Shown: positions 53,098-63,019, counted from the first letter of the stretch. The stretch: DNA of 64,000 nt from Candidatus Gastranaerophilales bacterium (GCA_947624645.1 CANQLG010000003.1:38493-102492); one strand, 5' to 3'. Notes: generated by a model from the sequence alone, not told the origin. Translations and numbers: made by a program.

Positions 53098-55602
53098 TTA
53101 CAGCTTGTTCATATTTCCGTCGTAAAAAACTTCTCTTACTATTTTAAATTTGATTTCGGGCCTATACTGTTTTATTACATCCTCAGGCTTGACTGATGGA
53201 ATTTCTTCCGACTGTCCCGTTTTTAAAACCATTAAAAGCCGATTTTCTTCAACTTCAACTGATTTTATTGACGGTTTAATATTTACAAGTTTTTTTATAC
53301 CTTTTTTATTTATCTTCTCTATATATATTTCATTATCCGAAGATATCTTATCTTTAATATACACTAAATCTCGATTTTGTAAAATACCCTCTTTTATCGG
53401 AGTAAATGAATATAATGCCCATTGGGCAATAATATCAATGGCTTTAGTACTTTTATCCATTCTTGCTGCCGATAAAATTTTTATATTTTTTGGTAATACT
53501 TTATTTAACTTTTCTTTAAGAATATTTTCTTCAAGGTTATCATATATTTCTATATCTATAAATTCGCATTGGCTTTCAACAAAAATCGGCAGGGCGATTC
53601 CCAGCGAAAATTTCGGGGTCGGGTTGAAACCTTGTGAAAAACATAAACTTAACCCCGAACGATATAATGTTTTTACAATGGTATTTTGCCAGTCGAGATG
53701 TGAAATATATCTCATTTCATTTTCTTTTGTAATTTTTAGCCTGTATTTGTATGCCGTACGTTGTAAATTGTCTTTTGAATCAGCTATCGGGGCGCTATAT
53801 TCATAAGTATCATCAAGTTTTTTATGTGTTTTAAGGTTTTTACATACGCCGCAGTTTACGCAGTTAAATTCGCAGGGAATTATATTTTTTTCTTTGATTG
53901 CATTTTGATATTGGTTAATCAGCCATTCTTTTTCAAGCCCTGTATCTATTATATCCCAAGGGAGCTCTTCTTCCGAATTGAAACTTTTTTGTGCCTCTTC
54001 ATCCAAATTGAATCCGCACTCTATTGCTGTTTGTTCCCATAAATCTTTATCGGTATATTCGTCCCAGCTTGTTAAATATGTACCTTTTTTATGTAATGTG
54101 AGTAAAAATTTATTGTATTTTTTATCACCTCTTGATAGAGCGCATTCTACTTTTGATGTAAAACTGCTGTGATAGTTGATTTTTAATCCTTTGATATTTT
54201 TTGTTTGCTCAAGCAAATATTTTATTTTCTCACGGGTAATTTCTTGTGAATTTTGCCCGAACCATTGAAACGGTGTAAATGGTTTCGGTACAAATATAGA
54301 TAGAGTGCAAGTTATATTTAATCCGTCTTTCAGGTTAAGTTCTTGTTTTAACTGTTTACCTTTGTATCTTATTTTTTTAAACAGTTCGGCCATTTCATCT
54401 ATATCTTGATAAGTTTCGGTCGGAAGCCCTATCATAAAATATAATTTTACGTGATTAGAACCTGATTTGTAACAGTTGAGAATAGTTTCAATTATTTGTT
54501 CTTCCGTTAAATTTTTATTAATAACATTTCTTAGTCTTTGACTTCCGGCTTCGGGTGCAAGAGTTGCAGTTGTAGCTCTTACTCCTTGGACAAGTTTTGC
54601 AAGATTAGTGCTGTATCTGTCTATTCTTTGACTAGGAAGTGAAACGGATATCCGCTTTTTATTCATTTCTTCATTTAATGATTCAATTACTTTTTCTATA
54701 TTTTTATAATCATTAGACGATAAAGAAAGAAGTGAATATTCGTCGTATCCCGTTATTGATGTTGACGTTTTAACCATATTAATTATATCAGATGCTTTTC
54801 TTTCTCTGATTGGCAAATTTATATGTCCCGCCTGACAAAAACGGCACATTCTTCCGCAGCCCCTTCGTATCTCTATTATTGTTCTGTCATGTATACTTGA
54901 TGAATATGGAACAGGAGATTTTATAGATTTATTATCTTTTGTTATGTCATAGATACGCTTTTTTGTTCGTTTAGGATATGCCGGCGAATATATTCCCTCT
55001 ATTTGTGACAGTTCTTTTATAATTTCCGTTCTTCTTAATCCTTTTTCCCTGCATTGAGAATATTTTTCAGTTAACTCAATTATTAATTCTTCTCCGTCGC
55101 CTATCATAAAAATATCTATAAAATCTTCAATGGGGCGAGGATTATAACAGCATGGGCCTCCTGCCGCTATTATCGGGTCAGAATTGTTTCTTTTTTCTCT
55201 TAATACCTCAATTTTTGCTAGCCTCATCATCTCCAATACCGTTGGATAAGCTAATTCATACTGAAGAGAAAAACCAATTATATCAAACTCTTTTATGCAT
55301 TTTTTTGTTTCGACTGCCTGCAAGGGTAGGTCTTTTTCTGACAGTATGTTTCTATAATCAACTTCGGGCGCATATACTCTGTCTGCCATAAATCTTGTAT
55401 CAGAGTTAATTCTGTCATATAAAATTTTTAGTCCTAAATTACTTATCCCGATTTCATATTTATCGGGAAAGGCTAAAACTATTTTTGTTTGTGCTTCTTC
55501 AAAATTTTTATCGTAACTTAGATACTCCGAACCTATATATTGATAGGGCTTTTTTACGTCATATAACATACATTGGGTATCTAAACTAAGTTCACAACTC
55601 AT
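53098..55602 (-). CDS. B12-binding radical SAM protein fused to a DUF2344 domain (TIGR03960 + TIGR03936)
   Basis: The 834-residue protein has an N-terminal B12-binding-like domain and a radical-SAM core with the C-x3-C-x2-C cluster motif (R-R-G-C-G-R-M-C-R-F-C). A cysteine cluster (C-E-F-N-C-V-N-C-G-V-C) lies before the C-terminal DUF2344 domain. The fused form and the position next to rng are typical of this family, which is conserved in many bacteria but has no settled function. It is followed 26 bases later by rng and preceded directly by a small gene with no gap. Confidence 0.92.
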   Translation of the reverse strand: MSCELSLDTQCMLYDVKKPYQYIGSEYLSYDKNFEEAQTKIVLAFPDKYEIGISNLGLKILYDRINSDTRFMADRVYAPEVDYRNILSEKDLPLQAVETKKCIKEFDIIGFSLQYELAYPTVLEMMRLAKIEVLREKRNNSDPIIAAGGPCCYNPRPIEDFIDIFMIGDGEELIIELTEKYSQCREKGLRRTEIIKELSQIEGIYSPAYPKRTKKRIYDITKDNKSIKSPVPYSSSIHDRTIIEIRRGCGRMCRFCQAGHINLPIRERKASDIINMVKTSTSITGYDEYSLLSLSSNDYKNIEKVIESLNEEMNKKRISVSLPSQRIDRYSTNLAKLVQGVRATTATLAPEAGSQRLRNVINKNLTEEQIIETILNCYKSGSNHVKLYFMIGLPTETYQDIDEMAELFKKIRYKGKQLKQELNLKDGLNITCTLSIFVPKPFTPFQWFGQNSQEITREKIKYLLEQTKNIKGLKINYHSSFTSKVECALSRGDKKYNKFLLTLHKKGTYLTSWDEYTDKDLWEQTAIECGFNLDEEAQKSFNSEEELPWDIIDTGLEKEWLINQYQNAIKEKNIIPCEFNCVNCGVCKNLKTHKKLDDTYEYSAPIADSKDNLQRTAYKYRLKITKENEMRYISHLDWQNTIVKTLYRSGLSLCFSQGFNPTPKFSLGIALPIFVESQCEFIDIEIYDNLEENILKEKLNKVLPKNIKILSAARMDKSTKAIDIIAQWALYSFTPIKEGILQNRDLVYIKDKISSDNEIYIEKINKKGIKKLVNIKPSIKSVEVEENRLLMVLKTGQSEEIPSVKPEDVIKQYRPEIKFKIVREVFYDGNMNKL

Positions 55603-55935
55603 TTATGCCAAGTCTTCCGGTATATATCTTTCAATATCTATAACTTCACCGTATGATTTATTATTCTTAAATTCATTCAGAAAATTTAATAAAGATTCAT
55701 AAGGCACTTTATATTTATATAAAGCCACTCCAATTCCGTTATGGCGCATAACCGTTACTATATAAAAACAACGATTGGCATATTCTCTAAGCGATTCTTC
55801 TTTAAAATAATTTCCGTTATCATCTTTTGTTATTTTTAAATATTGAAAACCCTTAAAAAACCGTCGGTTCTCGCTTTGTGAATTATGCTCTGACTTTTTA
55901 AATATATTTATAACTTTATCATTTGTATCAGACAT
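55603..55935 (-). CDS. Hypothetical small protein
   Basis: I choose the ATG at 55935 (M-S-D-T-N-D-K-V); an in-frame start at 55950 adds five residues. The 110-residue product is polar and aromatic (Tyr, Phe, Asn), with a mixed alpha/beta pattern and no membrane segment. It abuts the radical-SAM start without spacer, so the genes may be co-transcribed. No family recognised. Confidence 0.6.
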   Translation of the reverse strand: MSDTNDKVINIFKKSEHNSQSENRRFFKGFQYLKITKDDNGNYFKEESLREYANRCFYIVTVMRHNGIGVALYKYKVPYESLLNFLNEFKNNKSYGEVIDIERYIPEDLA

Positions 55936-55985
55936 AATTCTATTGAACAAAAAATATCTATTTTGGGCAAATTATTAACAATAAT

Positions 55986-56189
55986 TTATTCGCTTTCGGC
56001 AACAACGGTTACAATTTGGTTCCCGTAGCTGTCTATGTGTCCGTCTGTTTTTTCTATTATGTATCTTAATCCTTCTTTGCCTTCTATCGCTTTTTGTGCA
56101 ACTTCTAGTGCTTTTTCAAAGTTGGAATATTCGCCGATTTGTTTTCTTGAAAATTCCGAATAATCTTTTTCTGTTATTACCTGATACAT
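55986..56189 (-). CDS. Hypothetical small protein
   Basis: The 67-residue acidic protein has an excellent GGAGGA site before the ATG, which supports real coding despite the short length. It contains F-E-K-A-L-E-V-A-Q-K-A-I-E-G-K-E-G, a helix, then beta strands. Function unknown. Confidence 0.6.
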   Translation of the reverse strand: MYQVITEKDYSEFSRKQIGEYSNFEKALEVAQKAIEGKEGLRYIIEKTDGHIDSYGNQIVTVVAESE

Positions 56190-56273
56190 AATATATCCTC
56201 CAAACTTGATTTAATTGAATTTTTAAGCAATTTTATGATTGCACAATTATATTTCCAAATCAAGTTTTTTATA

Positions 56274-56741
56274 CTAATTTTTGACTATAACACTATCAAG
56301 AATTTCTTCCATATTTATTTTGGAATCTATTTTCTCTTGTATTTTAGAAAGTTGTTTTTCTATATTGTATTTAATCAACTGTTTGCTTCTTTTTGTTTCA
56401 AATCCTTTTGTTATTTCATCGTAGACAATGTATGAATTTAATTGCATATAAAATTTAATATCTTTTGTTTTTCTGTTGGCTTTTATAAGATTTTCACTTC
56501 TCTCAAGCGTATATTTTAAAATTGAGTCTACAATAAATTTATTTTCACTCAATGATTGTTCGTATTGACCTGTAAACAATGTTTGCAACAGTGTATTTAT
56601 ATGTATGCTTATTGTATTATATAAACTTTTGCTTTGAATCCAAGGTAAAGTATTGAATAATTCTTTTTTATATTTAGCCAATTTCGCTTTTGTGTAATTA
56701 ACGAGTAAATATCTTTTAAAACTATTGCTTAATTCATTCAT
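56274..56741 (-). CDS. Hypothetical helical protein
   Basis: The 155-residue protein is predominantly helical and rich in Lys, Asn, Ile and Ser, without membrane segments or known motifs. A GGGAG sequence precedes the start. It lies at the edge of the mobile island next to the integrase. Function unknown. Confidence 0.55.
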   Translation of the reverse strand: MNELSNSFKRYLLVNYTKAKLAKYKKELFNTLPWIQSKSLYNTISIHINTLLQTLFTGQYEQSLSENKFIVDSILKYTLERSENLIKANRKTKDIKFYMQLNSYIVYDEITKGFETKRSKQLIKYNIEKQLSKIQEKIDSKINMEEILDSVIVKN

Positions 56742-57034
56742 TTCGGCATATTCTCCCTAAAACTGTATCTGTATTGTATTCTGTTTATATTTACAGAATA
56801 AATTAAAATTAAAAATAAAACCCTACTCTATATAGAGGGTATATAAGTTAAATATATAGAATAATTTAGTTTATTTATATGTATTAAAAAAATAACTTAA
56901 GATTTAAAAATCACAAAGCTTTGCCTCAAGGTTCTCATCATATAAATTAAGGTAACTATATACAATGTTACGGTAAACATAGCTAAAGTAGTTTATTTAT
57001 AACTATTTTAGCCATGTTTTTTATTTTATAAAAC
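56742..57034. other. 293-bp region without a gene; palindrome and long hairpin
   Basis: CTCTATATAGAG (56826-56837) is a perfect 12-base palindrome. AACATAGCTAAAGTAGTT (56976-56993) pairs with 57001-57018 over 18 positions, with one G-T pair and one mismatch, and is followed by a T run on the plus strand. The hairpin sits immediately 3' of the integrase gene, so it could act as its terminator or mark an element boundary. Confidence 0.5.
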
Positions 57035-57589
57035 TTATAATTCAAAATTAAAATAAGAAAAATCAATTTCTTCTTGAGATATGCCTATATATCTAAGTGT
57101 AATTGCAGGTGATGAGTGATTAAGAATTCTTTGCAGAAGTGCTACATCGTTAAATTTTTTATAATGGTGATAACCAAAAGTTTTTCTCATTGTATGAGTA
57201 CCTACTGCCCCTATTTCAAGTTTTAAACTATCTACAGCTTCATTTAAGAAACGATATACAATAGAACGGTGCATTCTTGAACCTTTATCACCTAAAAATA
57301 AAGGGGTATTTAATCTGTTTTGGGGAACATCTTTTAAATAATCTTTTATGAGTGTTTGTAGCTTATTATTTAATGGAAATTTTTTATATTTACCTGTTTT
57401 CTTTTCTCTTATTATAACATTTTGTTTATCCTTAACATCGCATATATTCAATGCTAAAATATCAGACACTCTTAACCCTGTATTTATTCCAAATACAAAT
57501 ATTAGCCTATTTCTTTTACTTGTTTTTGCTAAAAAGTTTTCTATATTTGATATATCTTCTTTTTTTCTTATTGGTTCTACACAATTCAT
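57035..57589 (-). CDS. Tyrosine recombinase/integrase (short form)
   Basis: The 184-residue protein begins at ATG 57589, with a perfect AAAGGAGG site. It contains the full catalytic set: Arg in N-T-G-L-R-V-S-D, H-T-M-R-K-T-F-G, L-N-H-S-S-P-A-I-T and the tyrosine in R-Y-I-G. It lacks the usual N-terminal core-binding domain and most of the arm-binding region, so it is a short recombinase of the kind found on small integrative elements. It diverges from the type III RM genes and probably marks an island edge. Its att sites are not identifiable here. Confidence 0.9.
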   Translation of the reverse strand: MNCVEPIRKKEDISNIENFLAKTSKRNRLIFVFGINTGLRVSDILALNICDVKDKQNVIIREKKTGKYKKFPLNNKLQTLIKDYLKDVPQNRLNTPLFLGDKGSRMHRSIVYRFLNEAVDSLKLEIGAVGTHTMRKTFGYHHYKKFNDVALLQRILNHSSPAITLRYIGISQEEIDFSYFNFEL

Positions 57590-57639
57590 ATTTACCTCCT
57601 TTAATTTAATAAAAAAGATAAATATTTTTTGAAACATAA

Positions 57640-57740
57640 TATCTATTATGACTTTTATTGTTGTATAATAAATTAGAGTGTAATATAATTGAAAAAAATA
57701 CTGAAAAGCATTAGATAATAAGTTAGAGTCATAATAGATA
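57640..57740. repeat. 14-bp perfect inverted repeat between integrase and mod
   Basis: TATCTATTATGACT (57640-57653) is repeated inverted as AGTCATAATAGATA (57727-57740), separated by 73 bases in the divergent promoter region. It may be a regulatory or recombination site. Confidence 0.6.
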
Positions 57741-57771
57741 AAAAGACTCTGTTAAGTTTAGGAGAGTTATT

Positions 57772-59430
57772 TTGCCAATATTAGAGTGGTTGGGAAAGAA
57801 AGAAGCTATAGAAATCGCAGATAAAGTTCCATACAAAATTTTAAAAGTTAATAAGAAATTATCATATGGTGAAGAGTCTGAAAATATGATAATAAAAGGT
57901 GATAACCTTGAAGCACTTAAATCTTTATTACCTTACTATAAAGGACAAATCAAATGTATTTATATTGATCCACCTTATAATACAGGTTCTCGTATTGATG
58001 CTGATGGGAGAGAAATTGGTTATGATGACAACTTAGAACATTCTACTTGGTGTTCTATGATGTATCCCAGATTAGAATTATTACGGACTTTATTGAGAGA
58101 AGATGGCATATTGGCAGTACAAATTGATGATGATGAATACTGTCACTTATACATGATAATGGCTGAAATATTTGGAATAAACAAAGTTAAAACTATTTCA
58201 GTAAAAATGAGCGAAGCGACTGGTGTTAAAATGGCTTCAATAAACAAAACTGGTTCTATTCCAAAATTAAAGGAATATATAATATTAGCTTCTCCAAAAG
58301 GTATTAAGAATTTACATATAGAAAAAGTTCCAAAAGAAAAATGGGATAATGAATATAAATATATTGTAACAGGCATATCAGAATCAGATATTAACTATAT
58401 TAAATATGTCATTAATGCTGAAATTGTATCTGAAAAAGAAATTATGAAGGCTGACGAGTTAGCTTCTAATATAAAGATTTCGCCAATACACGAATTATTT
58501 AATGAAAAAATAAATAAAAAAGAACAAGAAAATATAAAATATGAAAATGCTTGGAGAATTGTCAGAGATGTAGCGGTAACAAGTAATATAAAAAAATTAG
58601 CAGATACTAAGAAAAAAACAGTAAAAAAAGGATGTTTCCTATTAAAAACCCCACAAGGAAAAAGATATTTAATAAAGAAAGACTACAATTCAGATGTTTC
58701 AGAGCCACGTTGCAAATTGTTGTTTGCAGATGATTATTTAACTATGCATCCTGGTGATTTTTGGCAGGATATTAAAACAACTGGTCTAGATAAAGAAGGT
58801 GGCGTTACTTTTAAGAAAGGGAAAAAACCAGAAGCTCTAATTAGGAGAATAATAGGCATGGCTACAAAACCAGGAGATATAGTTTTGGATTCCTTTTTAG
58901 GCTCAGGCACGACTTGCGCCGTTGCACATAAAATGAAACGAAAATACATAGGAATAGAACAAGGTTCGCATATATATTCTCACGTCATTACAAGATTAAA
59001 AAATGTTATAGAAGGGGAACAACGGGGTATATCTAAATCTGTCAATTGGATAGGTGGTGGTGGTTATACTTTCTATGATTTAGGAGAGAATATTTTTGAT
59101 GAAAATGGAAATATAAATAAACAAGTAGATTATAAAACATTAGCAAGTCATATATATTTTTCAGAAACCAAAACAGCACTTGTTAAAAAGGACGGGTTCC
59201 CCTTATTAGATGTTTATAATGATACTGCTTATTATTTATTATATAACGGTGTTTTAGGTGACAAAAGACCTGAGAGTGGTAATGTTTTAACTCAAAAAGT
59301 ATTTGATATATTGCCAATATATGCTGGCAGAAAGGTAATATATGGTGAGGCAACTACAATAAGTACTGAAAAATTGAAACAATTAAATATTGTATTTAAA
59401 CAAACTCCTTACGAAATCAAGGCGAGGTAA
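57772..59430 (+). CDS. Type III restriction-modification methyltransferase subunit (Mod)
   Basis: Mod methylates adenine and supplies target specificity for the type III enzyme. The TTG start at 57772 follows TAGGAGAG; no ATG fits as well. The 552-residue protein has D-P-P-Y at 66-69 (catalytic motif IV) and, after a large variable target-recognition section, D-S-F-L-G-S-G-T-T (motif I, near 373). This order (DPPY before FGSG-type motif) is the beta class expected for type III Mod. The res gene follows two bases after the stop, and the two must be co-translated. It is probably recently acquired, given the adjacent recombinase. Confidence 0.93.
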   Translation: MPILEWLGKKEAIEIADKVPYKILKVNKKLSYGEESENMIIKGDNLEALKSLLPYYKGQIKCIYIDPPYNTGSRIDADGREIGYDDNLEHSTWCSMMYPRLELLRTLLREDGILAVQIDDDEYCHLYMIMAEIFGINKVKTISVKMSEATGVKMASINKTGSIPKLKEYIILASPKGIKNLHIEKVPKEKWDNEYKYIVTGISESDINYIKYVINAEIVSEKEIMKADELASNIKISPIHELFNEKINKKEQENIKYENAWRIVRDVAVTSNIKKLADTKKKTVKKGCFLLKTPQGKRYLIKKDYNSDVSEPRCKLLFADDYLTMHPGDFWQDIKTTGLDKEGGVTFKKGKKPEALIRRIIGMATKPGDIVLDSFLGSGTTCAVAHKMKRKYIGIEQGSHIYSHVITRLKNVIEGEQRGISKSVNWIGGGGYTFYDLGENIFDENGNINKQVDYKTLASHIYFSETKTALVKKDGFPLLDVYNDTAYYLLYNGVLGDKRPESGNVLTQKVFDILPIYAGRKVIYGEATTISTEKLKQLNIVFKQTPYEIKAR

Positions 59431-59432
59431 AT

Positions 59433-62018
59433 ATGATTTTTTCACTTAAAGGATACCAAGAGACAACATTAAATAAATTAAAAGAATTTTTGGAAAAAGC
59501 AAGACTTTATGATGCAACAACTTCATTTAAAGAAGTTTGTACTGTAGAAAATATGTTATATAAGACTATAGATACTCTTGAAAATGTGCCTTATGTTTGT
59601 TTACGTTTACCAACAGGTGGTGGAAAAACATACTTATCAGCTCAAAGTATTGGTATTGCTGCTAAATCATATTTAGAAAAAGATTATCCGACAGTATTAT
59701 GGCTTACACCTGGTAGAACAATTAAAGAACAAACAGTAGAAACACTCAAAAATCCTAAACATCCTAATAGAGAACTTTTGGATAGTCTCTTTGATGGGAA
59801 TGTAAAAGTTTTTGATATATCAGATTTTAGAAATATTCATTTACATGATTTAAAAAATAATTTATGTATTATTGTGTCGACAATGCAAAATTTTAGAATT
59901 AATAATCCGGAAGATAGAAAAATTTATGATCATAATGAAAATTTTGAACCTCATTTTAGAGGATTTATTGATAATCAAAATTTAATGCTTGAGAAATTTG
60001 AGGATGGGATAGATAAGGGTAAAATCAAGTATTCATTTGTAAACCTTATAAACCTTTTCAATCCGTTAGTAATAGTTGATGAAGCACACCATAATACAAC
60101 TGATTTGAGTTATAAAGCATTAAAAAGGGTTAATCCTGCATGTATTATAGAATTTACCGCAACTCCAGACGAACAGTCAAATATTTTACATCGGGTTAGC
60201 GCATTAGACTTAAAAAATGAGGAAATGATAAAACTTCCAATTATGTTAACGGAATATCCAAGTTGGCAGGAGTCCATAGAAGCTGCCATTATTAAAAGGA
60301 AAGGGTTAGAGGATATTGCAATAAAATTTGATAAGGACTATATTAGACCAATAGTATTGATTCAAGCTGAAAATGATGATAAGGAAGTAACAGTTGATGT
60401 AATCAAGAATTATCTTATAGAAAATGGCAACATTGAAACAGATAGAATCGCTGTAGTAACTGCCGAACAAAAAGAGTTAGATGGAATAAATATTTTAGAT
60501 AAAAATTGTAAAATTGATTACGTAATAACAAAACAGGCATTAAAAGAAGGTTGGGATTGCTCTTTTGCTTATATATTTTGTTCGGTTGCAAATATAAATT
60601 CAAAAACAGCAGTGGAACAGTTATTAGGACGCGTTTTAAGAATGCCTTATGCAAAAAGAAGACAACAGCCAGACTTAAATAAAGCATATGCCTTTGTATC
60701 TACTGAAAGTTGGCCAAATGCAGTTGCTAAATTATGTGATAAATTAACAAATATGGGATTTGATGAAAAAGATGCAGAGGAATCTATTAAGCCTGAACAA
60801 AAATCTTTTAAGTATGAAAATACAGAACTTAAAGCATATAAATTTACTACAAGGACAAGTATATATAAATTTACAGAAGAAGAAAAACAAATATTTGATA
60901 TCAAAACAACCGAAAATGGAAATATTACATTTAATATATCTTGTAATACCCCACAAAACATAATAAGAAATATTGAAAAGAAAATTAATGAAGAAGATTA
61001 TGAAGATTTTAGAAAAATAGTTACTTTTGTTAAAAATCAAACTGTAAAACTTTCACCAGCTGATAATGGCATTATTATTGAAGTTCCTCAATTAAAACTA
61101 TTTATAGACAATAAATGGGAAGTATTAGATAAAGATTTGTATATGCCTAGCGGTTGGAATTTATTAGATTACCCAGCTATACTTAATAATGGAGAATTTG
61201 ATATTAGAGATGATGGACAAACTGTAGAAATTGATATTGATGGTAAAAAAATAACTGAAAGATATTATCAAAACACTTTACCTATCAATATAGATAATAT
61301 TGAAACAGAATGGAGCAATATAGATTTAGCACATTGGCTGGACAGAAAAATGTATCAACCTGATATTTTGATGCCTGTAAAACTTGAATTTATAAGAAGA
61401 ATTATAGAGCATTTGATTAATACTCGTCATATACCATTATCTAAACTTATTATGAGGAAATTTTTGTTATTGAAAGCTATTGAGCATAAGATTAATAATT
61501 ACAGGCATCAAGCCTATTATAAAGGATATCAACAGACTTTGTTTTCAGGACTAATTCCTATAGAAACAAGTTTAGATTTTTCATATAAATTTAATTCTTA
61601 TTATCCCGTAAATAAAATATATGATGGCAACATAAAATTTAGCAAGCATTTTTATTCTTATGTAGGAGCTTTTGATGGGGTTGATCATGGTGAAGAAGAA
61701 ATGTGTGCAAAAGAAATTGATTTATTACCTGAAGTAAAATATTGGGTAAGAAATATTGATAAGCAACCAAATTCTTTCAAATTACCAACATCTACTGATT
61801 ATTTTTATCCTGATTTTGTGGCGGAATTAAATGATGGTCGAATATATGTTATAGAATATAAAGGTGCTATATTTTATTCAAATGATGACTCAAAAGAGAA
61901 GAATAATATTGGTAAATTATGGCAAGAGAAAAGCAATGGCAGATGTTTATTTAAAATGGTTACTTCTCCCAAATTAGCAGGTAAAAGTATAAAAGAACAA
62001 TTAGAAGAAGAATTATAG
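59433..62018 (+). CDS. Type III restriction enzyme helicase/nuclease subunit (Res)
   Basis: Res is the DNA-translocating and cleaving subunit. The 861-residue protein has a Walker A motif L-P-T-G-G-G-K-T (near residue 60), a V-D-E-A-H-H-N-T motif II (near 216), motif VI L-L-G-R-V-L-R-M-P and a C-terminal PD-(D/E)xK nuclease (Y-P-D-F-V-A-E-L then V-I-E-Y-K-G, near 793-812). All parts look intact. It sits directly after mod. GGCGAGG lies before the ATG. The specificity cannot be predicted from this sequence. Confidence 0.93.
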   Translation: MIFSLKGYQETTLNKLKEFLEKARLYDATTSFKEVCTVENMLYKTIDTLENVPYVCLRLPTGGGKTYLSAQSIGIAAKSYLEKDYPTVLWLTPGRTIKEQTVETLKNPKHPNRELLDSLFDGNVKVFDISDFRNIHLHDLKNNLCIIVSTMQNFRINNPEDRKIYDHNENFEPHFRGFIDNQNLMLEKFEDGIDKGKIKYSFVNLINLFNPLVIVDEAHHNTTDLSYKALKRVNPACIIEFTATPDEQSNILHRVSALDLKNEEMIKLPIMLTEYPSWQESIEAAIIKRKGLEDIAIKFDKDYIRPIVLIQAENDDKEVTVDVIKNYLIENGNIETDRIAVVTAEQKELDGINILDKNCKIDYVITKQALKEGWDCSFAYIFCSVANINSKTAVEQLLGRVLRMPYAKRRQQPDLNKAYAFVSTESWPNAVAKLCDKLTNMGFDEKDAEESIKPEQKSFKYENTELKAYKFTTRTSIYKFTEEEKQIFDIKTTENGNITFNISCNTPQNIIRNIEKKINEEDYEDFRKIVTFVKNQTVKLSPADNGIIIEVPQLKLFIDNKWEVLDKDLYMPSGWNLLDYPAILNNGEFDIRDDGQTVEIDIDGKKITERYYQNTLPINIDNIETEWSNIDLAHWLDRKMYQPDILMPVKLEFIRRIIEHLINTRHIPLSKLIMRKFLLLKAIEHKINNYRHQAYYKGYQQTLFSGLIPIETSLDFSYKFNSYYPVNKIYDGNIKFSKHFYSYVGAFDGVDHGEEEMCAKEIDLLPEVKYWVRNIDKQPNSFKLPTSTDYFYPDFVAELNDGRIYVIEYKGAIFYSNDDSKEKNNIGKLWQEKSNGRCLFKMVTSPKLAGKSIKEQLEEEL

Positions 62019-62031
62019 AAAATTTTTACAC

Positions 62032-62060
62032 TTGAATTTTTGTTAGCATTATGCTACAAT
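62032..62060 (+). promoter_or_regulatory. Promoter of the mqsRA operon with a palindrome (candidate MqsA operator)
   Basis: TTGAAT (62032-62037), a 17-base spacer and TACAAT (62055-62060), with a TGC extension. A 13-base palindrome, TAGCATTATGCTA (62044-62056), lies in the spacer and overlaps the -10, so it is the best candidate for antitoxin binding. The -10 ends six bases before the ATG of mqsR. Confidence 0.7.
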
Positions 62061-62066
62061 ATAAAT

Positions 62067-62378
62067 ATGGATCAAAATGAAAAAAGAGTACCTCACTACA
62101 ATTTAGAAAAAATTAAAAAATTAATAGAAGAAAAAAAGTATTGCATAACTAAAATAGCCCAAGATAATGCAAGAATTGATTTTGATTTAACTGTGGCAGA
62201 AGTAATAAAGTATATACTGACTTTAGACAATACATGTTTTTACAAATCCATGACTTCAATCTATGATAATAAAATTTGGCAAGATGTTTATCATCTGAGC
62301 ATTAGTAAAGATACAGCATATATAAAATTGCAAATAATTTCAGAAAATAGCGTAATAATACAATTTAAAAGGAAATAA
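62067..62378 (+). CDS. mqsR: MqsR-family mRNA interferase toxin
   Basis: MqsR toxins are ribosome-independent mRNA endonucleases. The 103-residue protein aligns with the family over its whole length: K-R-V-P-H-Y-N-L-E-K-I-K, then F-Y-K-S-M-T-S-I-Y-D and I-W-Q-D-V-Y-H. The start is the ATG at 62067, not the upstream TTG at 62040, because the -10 element lies between the two and the family begins here. There is no ribosome binding site, which suggests a leaderless transcript. The antitoxin gene follows two bases after the stop. Confidence 0.9.
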   Translation: MDQNEKRVPHYNLEKIKKLIEEKKYCITKIAQDNARIDFDLTVAEVIKYILTLDNTCFYKSMTSIYDNKIWQDVYHLSISKDTAYIKLQIISENSVIIQFKRK

Positions 62379-62380
62379 TT

Positions 62381-63016
62381 ATGAATAAATGTCCTGTTTG
62401 TAATCATAAGTTAACAAAAATAATAAATGGAACTCTGCAATCACAACATAAAACATCAAATGGTTGCAAAGATATTCTTGTTGAGAATTTATCATATACA
62501 AAGTGTGATTACTGTAATGAAATATTTTTTGCCCCTGAAGAATCTAAAAATTATGAATTACAATTAGAAAAAGCACTTGAAAAAGAAAGGAAATGTGAAA
62601 ATTTACTTACAGCAAAAGAAATTAAATTGATAAGAAAAAAATATGATTTAACTCAAGCACAATTAGAATTATTATTAAAAATTGGTCCTAAAAATGTTGC
62701 AAAGTGGGAAACCTACAAATCAAATCAATCGCCAACAATAGATAACTTATTAAGAAGAATGGAAGAAGATTATTGTTTTTTCTTAAAAATGTTAAATAGT
62801 GTTGAAGTTAAAGATTTCCAAAATGTTATAACAAAACATAGTTTTTATTTAGAAAAAATTTCAATCATTGAATTAATATCAAAATTATATCCTGAGGTAA
62901 ACATTAAAAATCTAAGTAAAGAATTTGTTGAGTATGTTGATAAAGTAATAAAAGAACTTATATTAGCAACCGTAAAAAAACAAAAATCTCAACTAATATT
63001 AAAGGAGGCAGTGTAA
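62381..63016 (+). CDS. mqsA: MqsA-type antitoxin (zinc-binding, Xre-like HTH)
   Basis: MqsA neutralises MqsR and represses the operon. The 211-residue protein has an N-terminal zinc site, Cys4-x2-Cys7 and Cys42-x2-Cys45, followed by a helix-turn-helix domain (about 76-126) with T-Q-A-Q-L-E-L-L-L. E. coli MqsA has 131 residues; this one has about 80 further helical residues at the C-terminus, perhaps a dimerisation or regulatory extension. It follows mqsR by two bases. Confidence 0.85.
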   Translation: MNKCPVCNHKLTKIINGTLQSQHKTSNGCKDILVENLSYTKCDYCNEIFFAPEESKNYELQLEKALEKERKCENLLTAKEIKLIRKKYDLTQAQLELLLKIGPKNVAKWETYKSNQSPTIDNLLRRMEEDYCFFLKMLNSVEVKDFQNVITKHSFYLEKISIIELISKLYPEVNIKNLSKEFVEYVDKVIKELILATVKKQKSQLILKEAV

Positions 63017-63019
63017 ACA

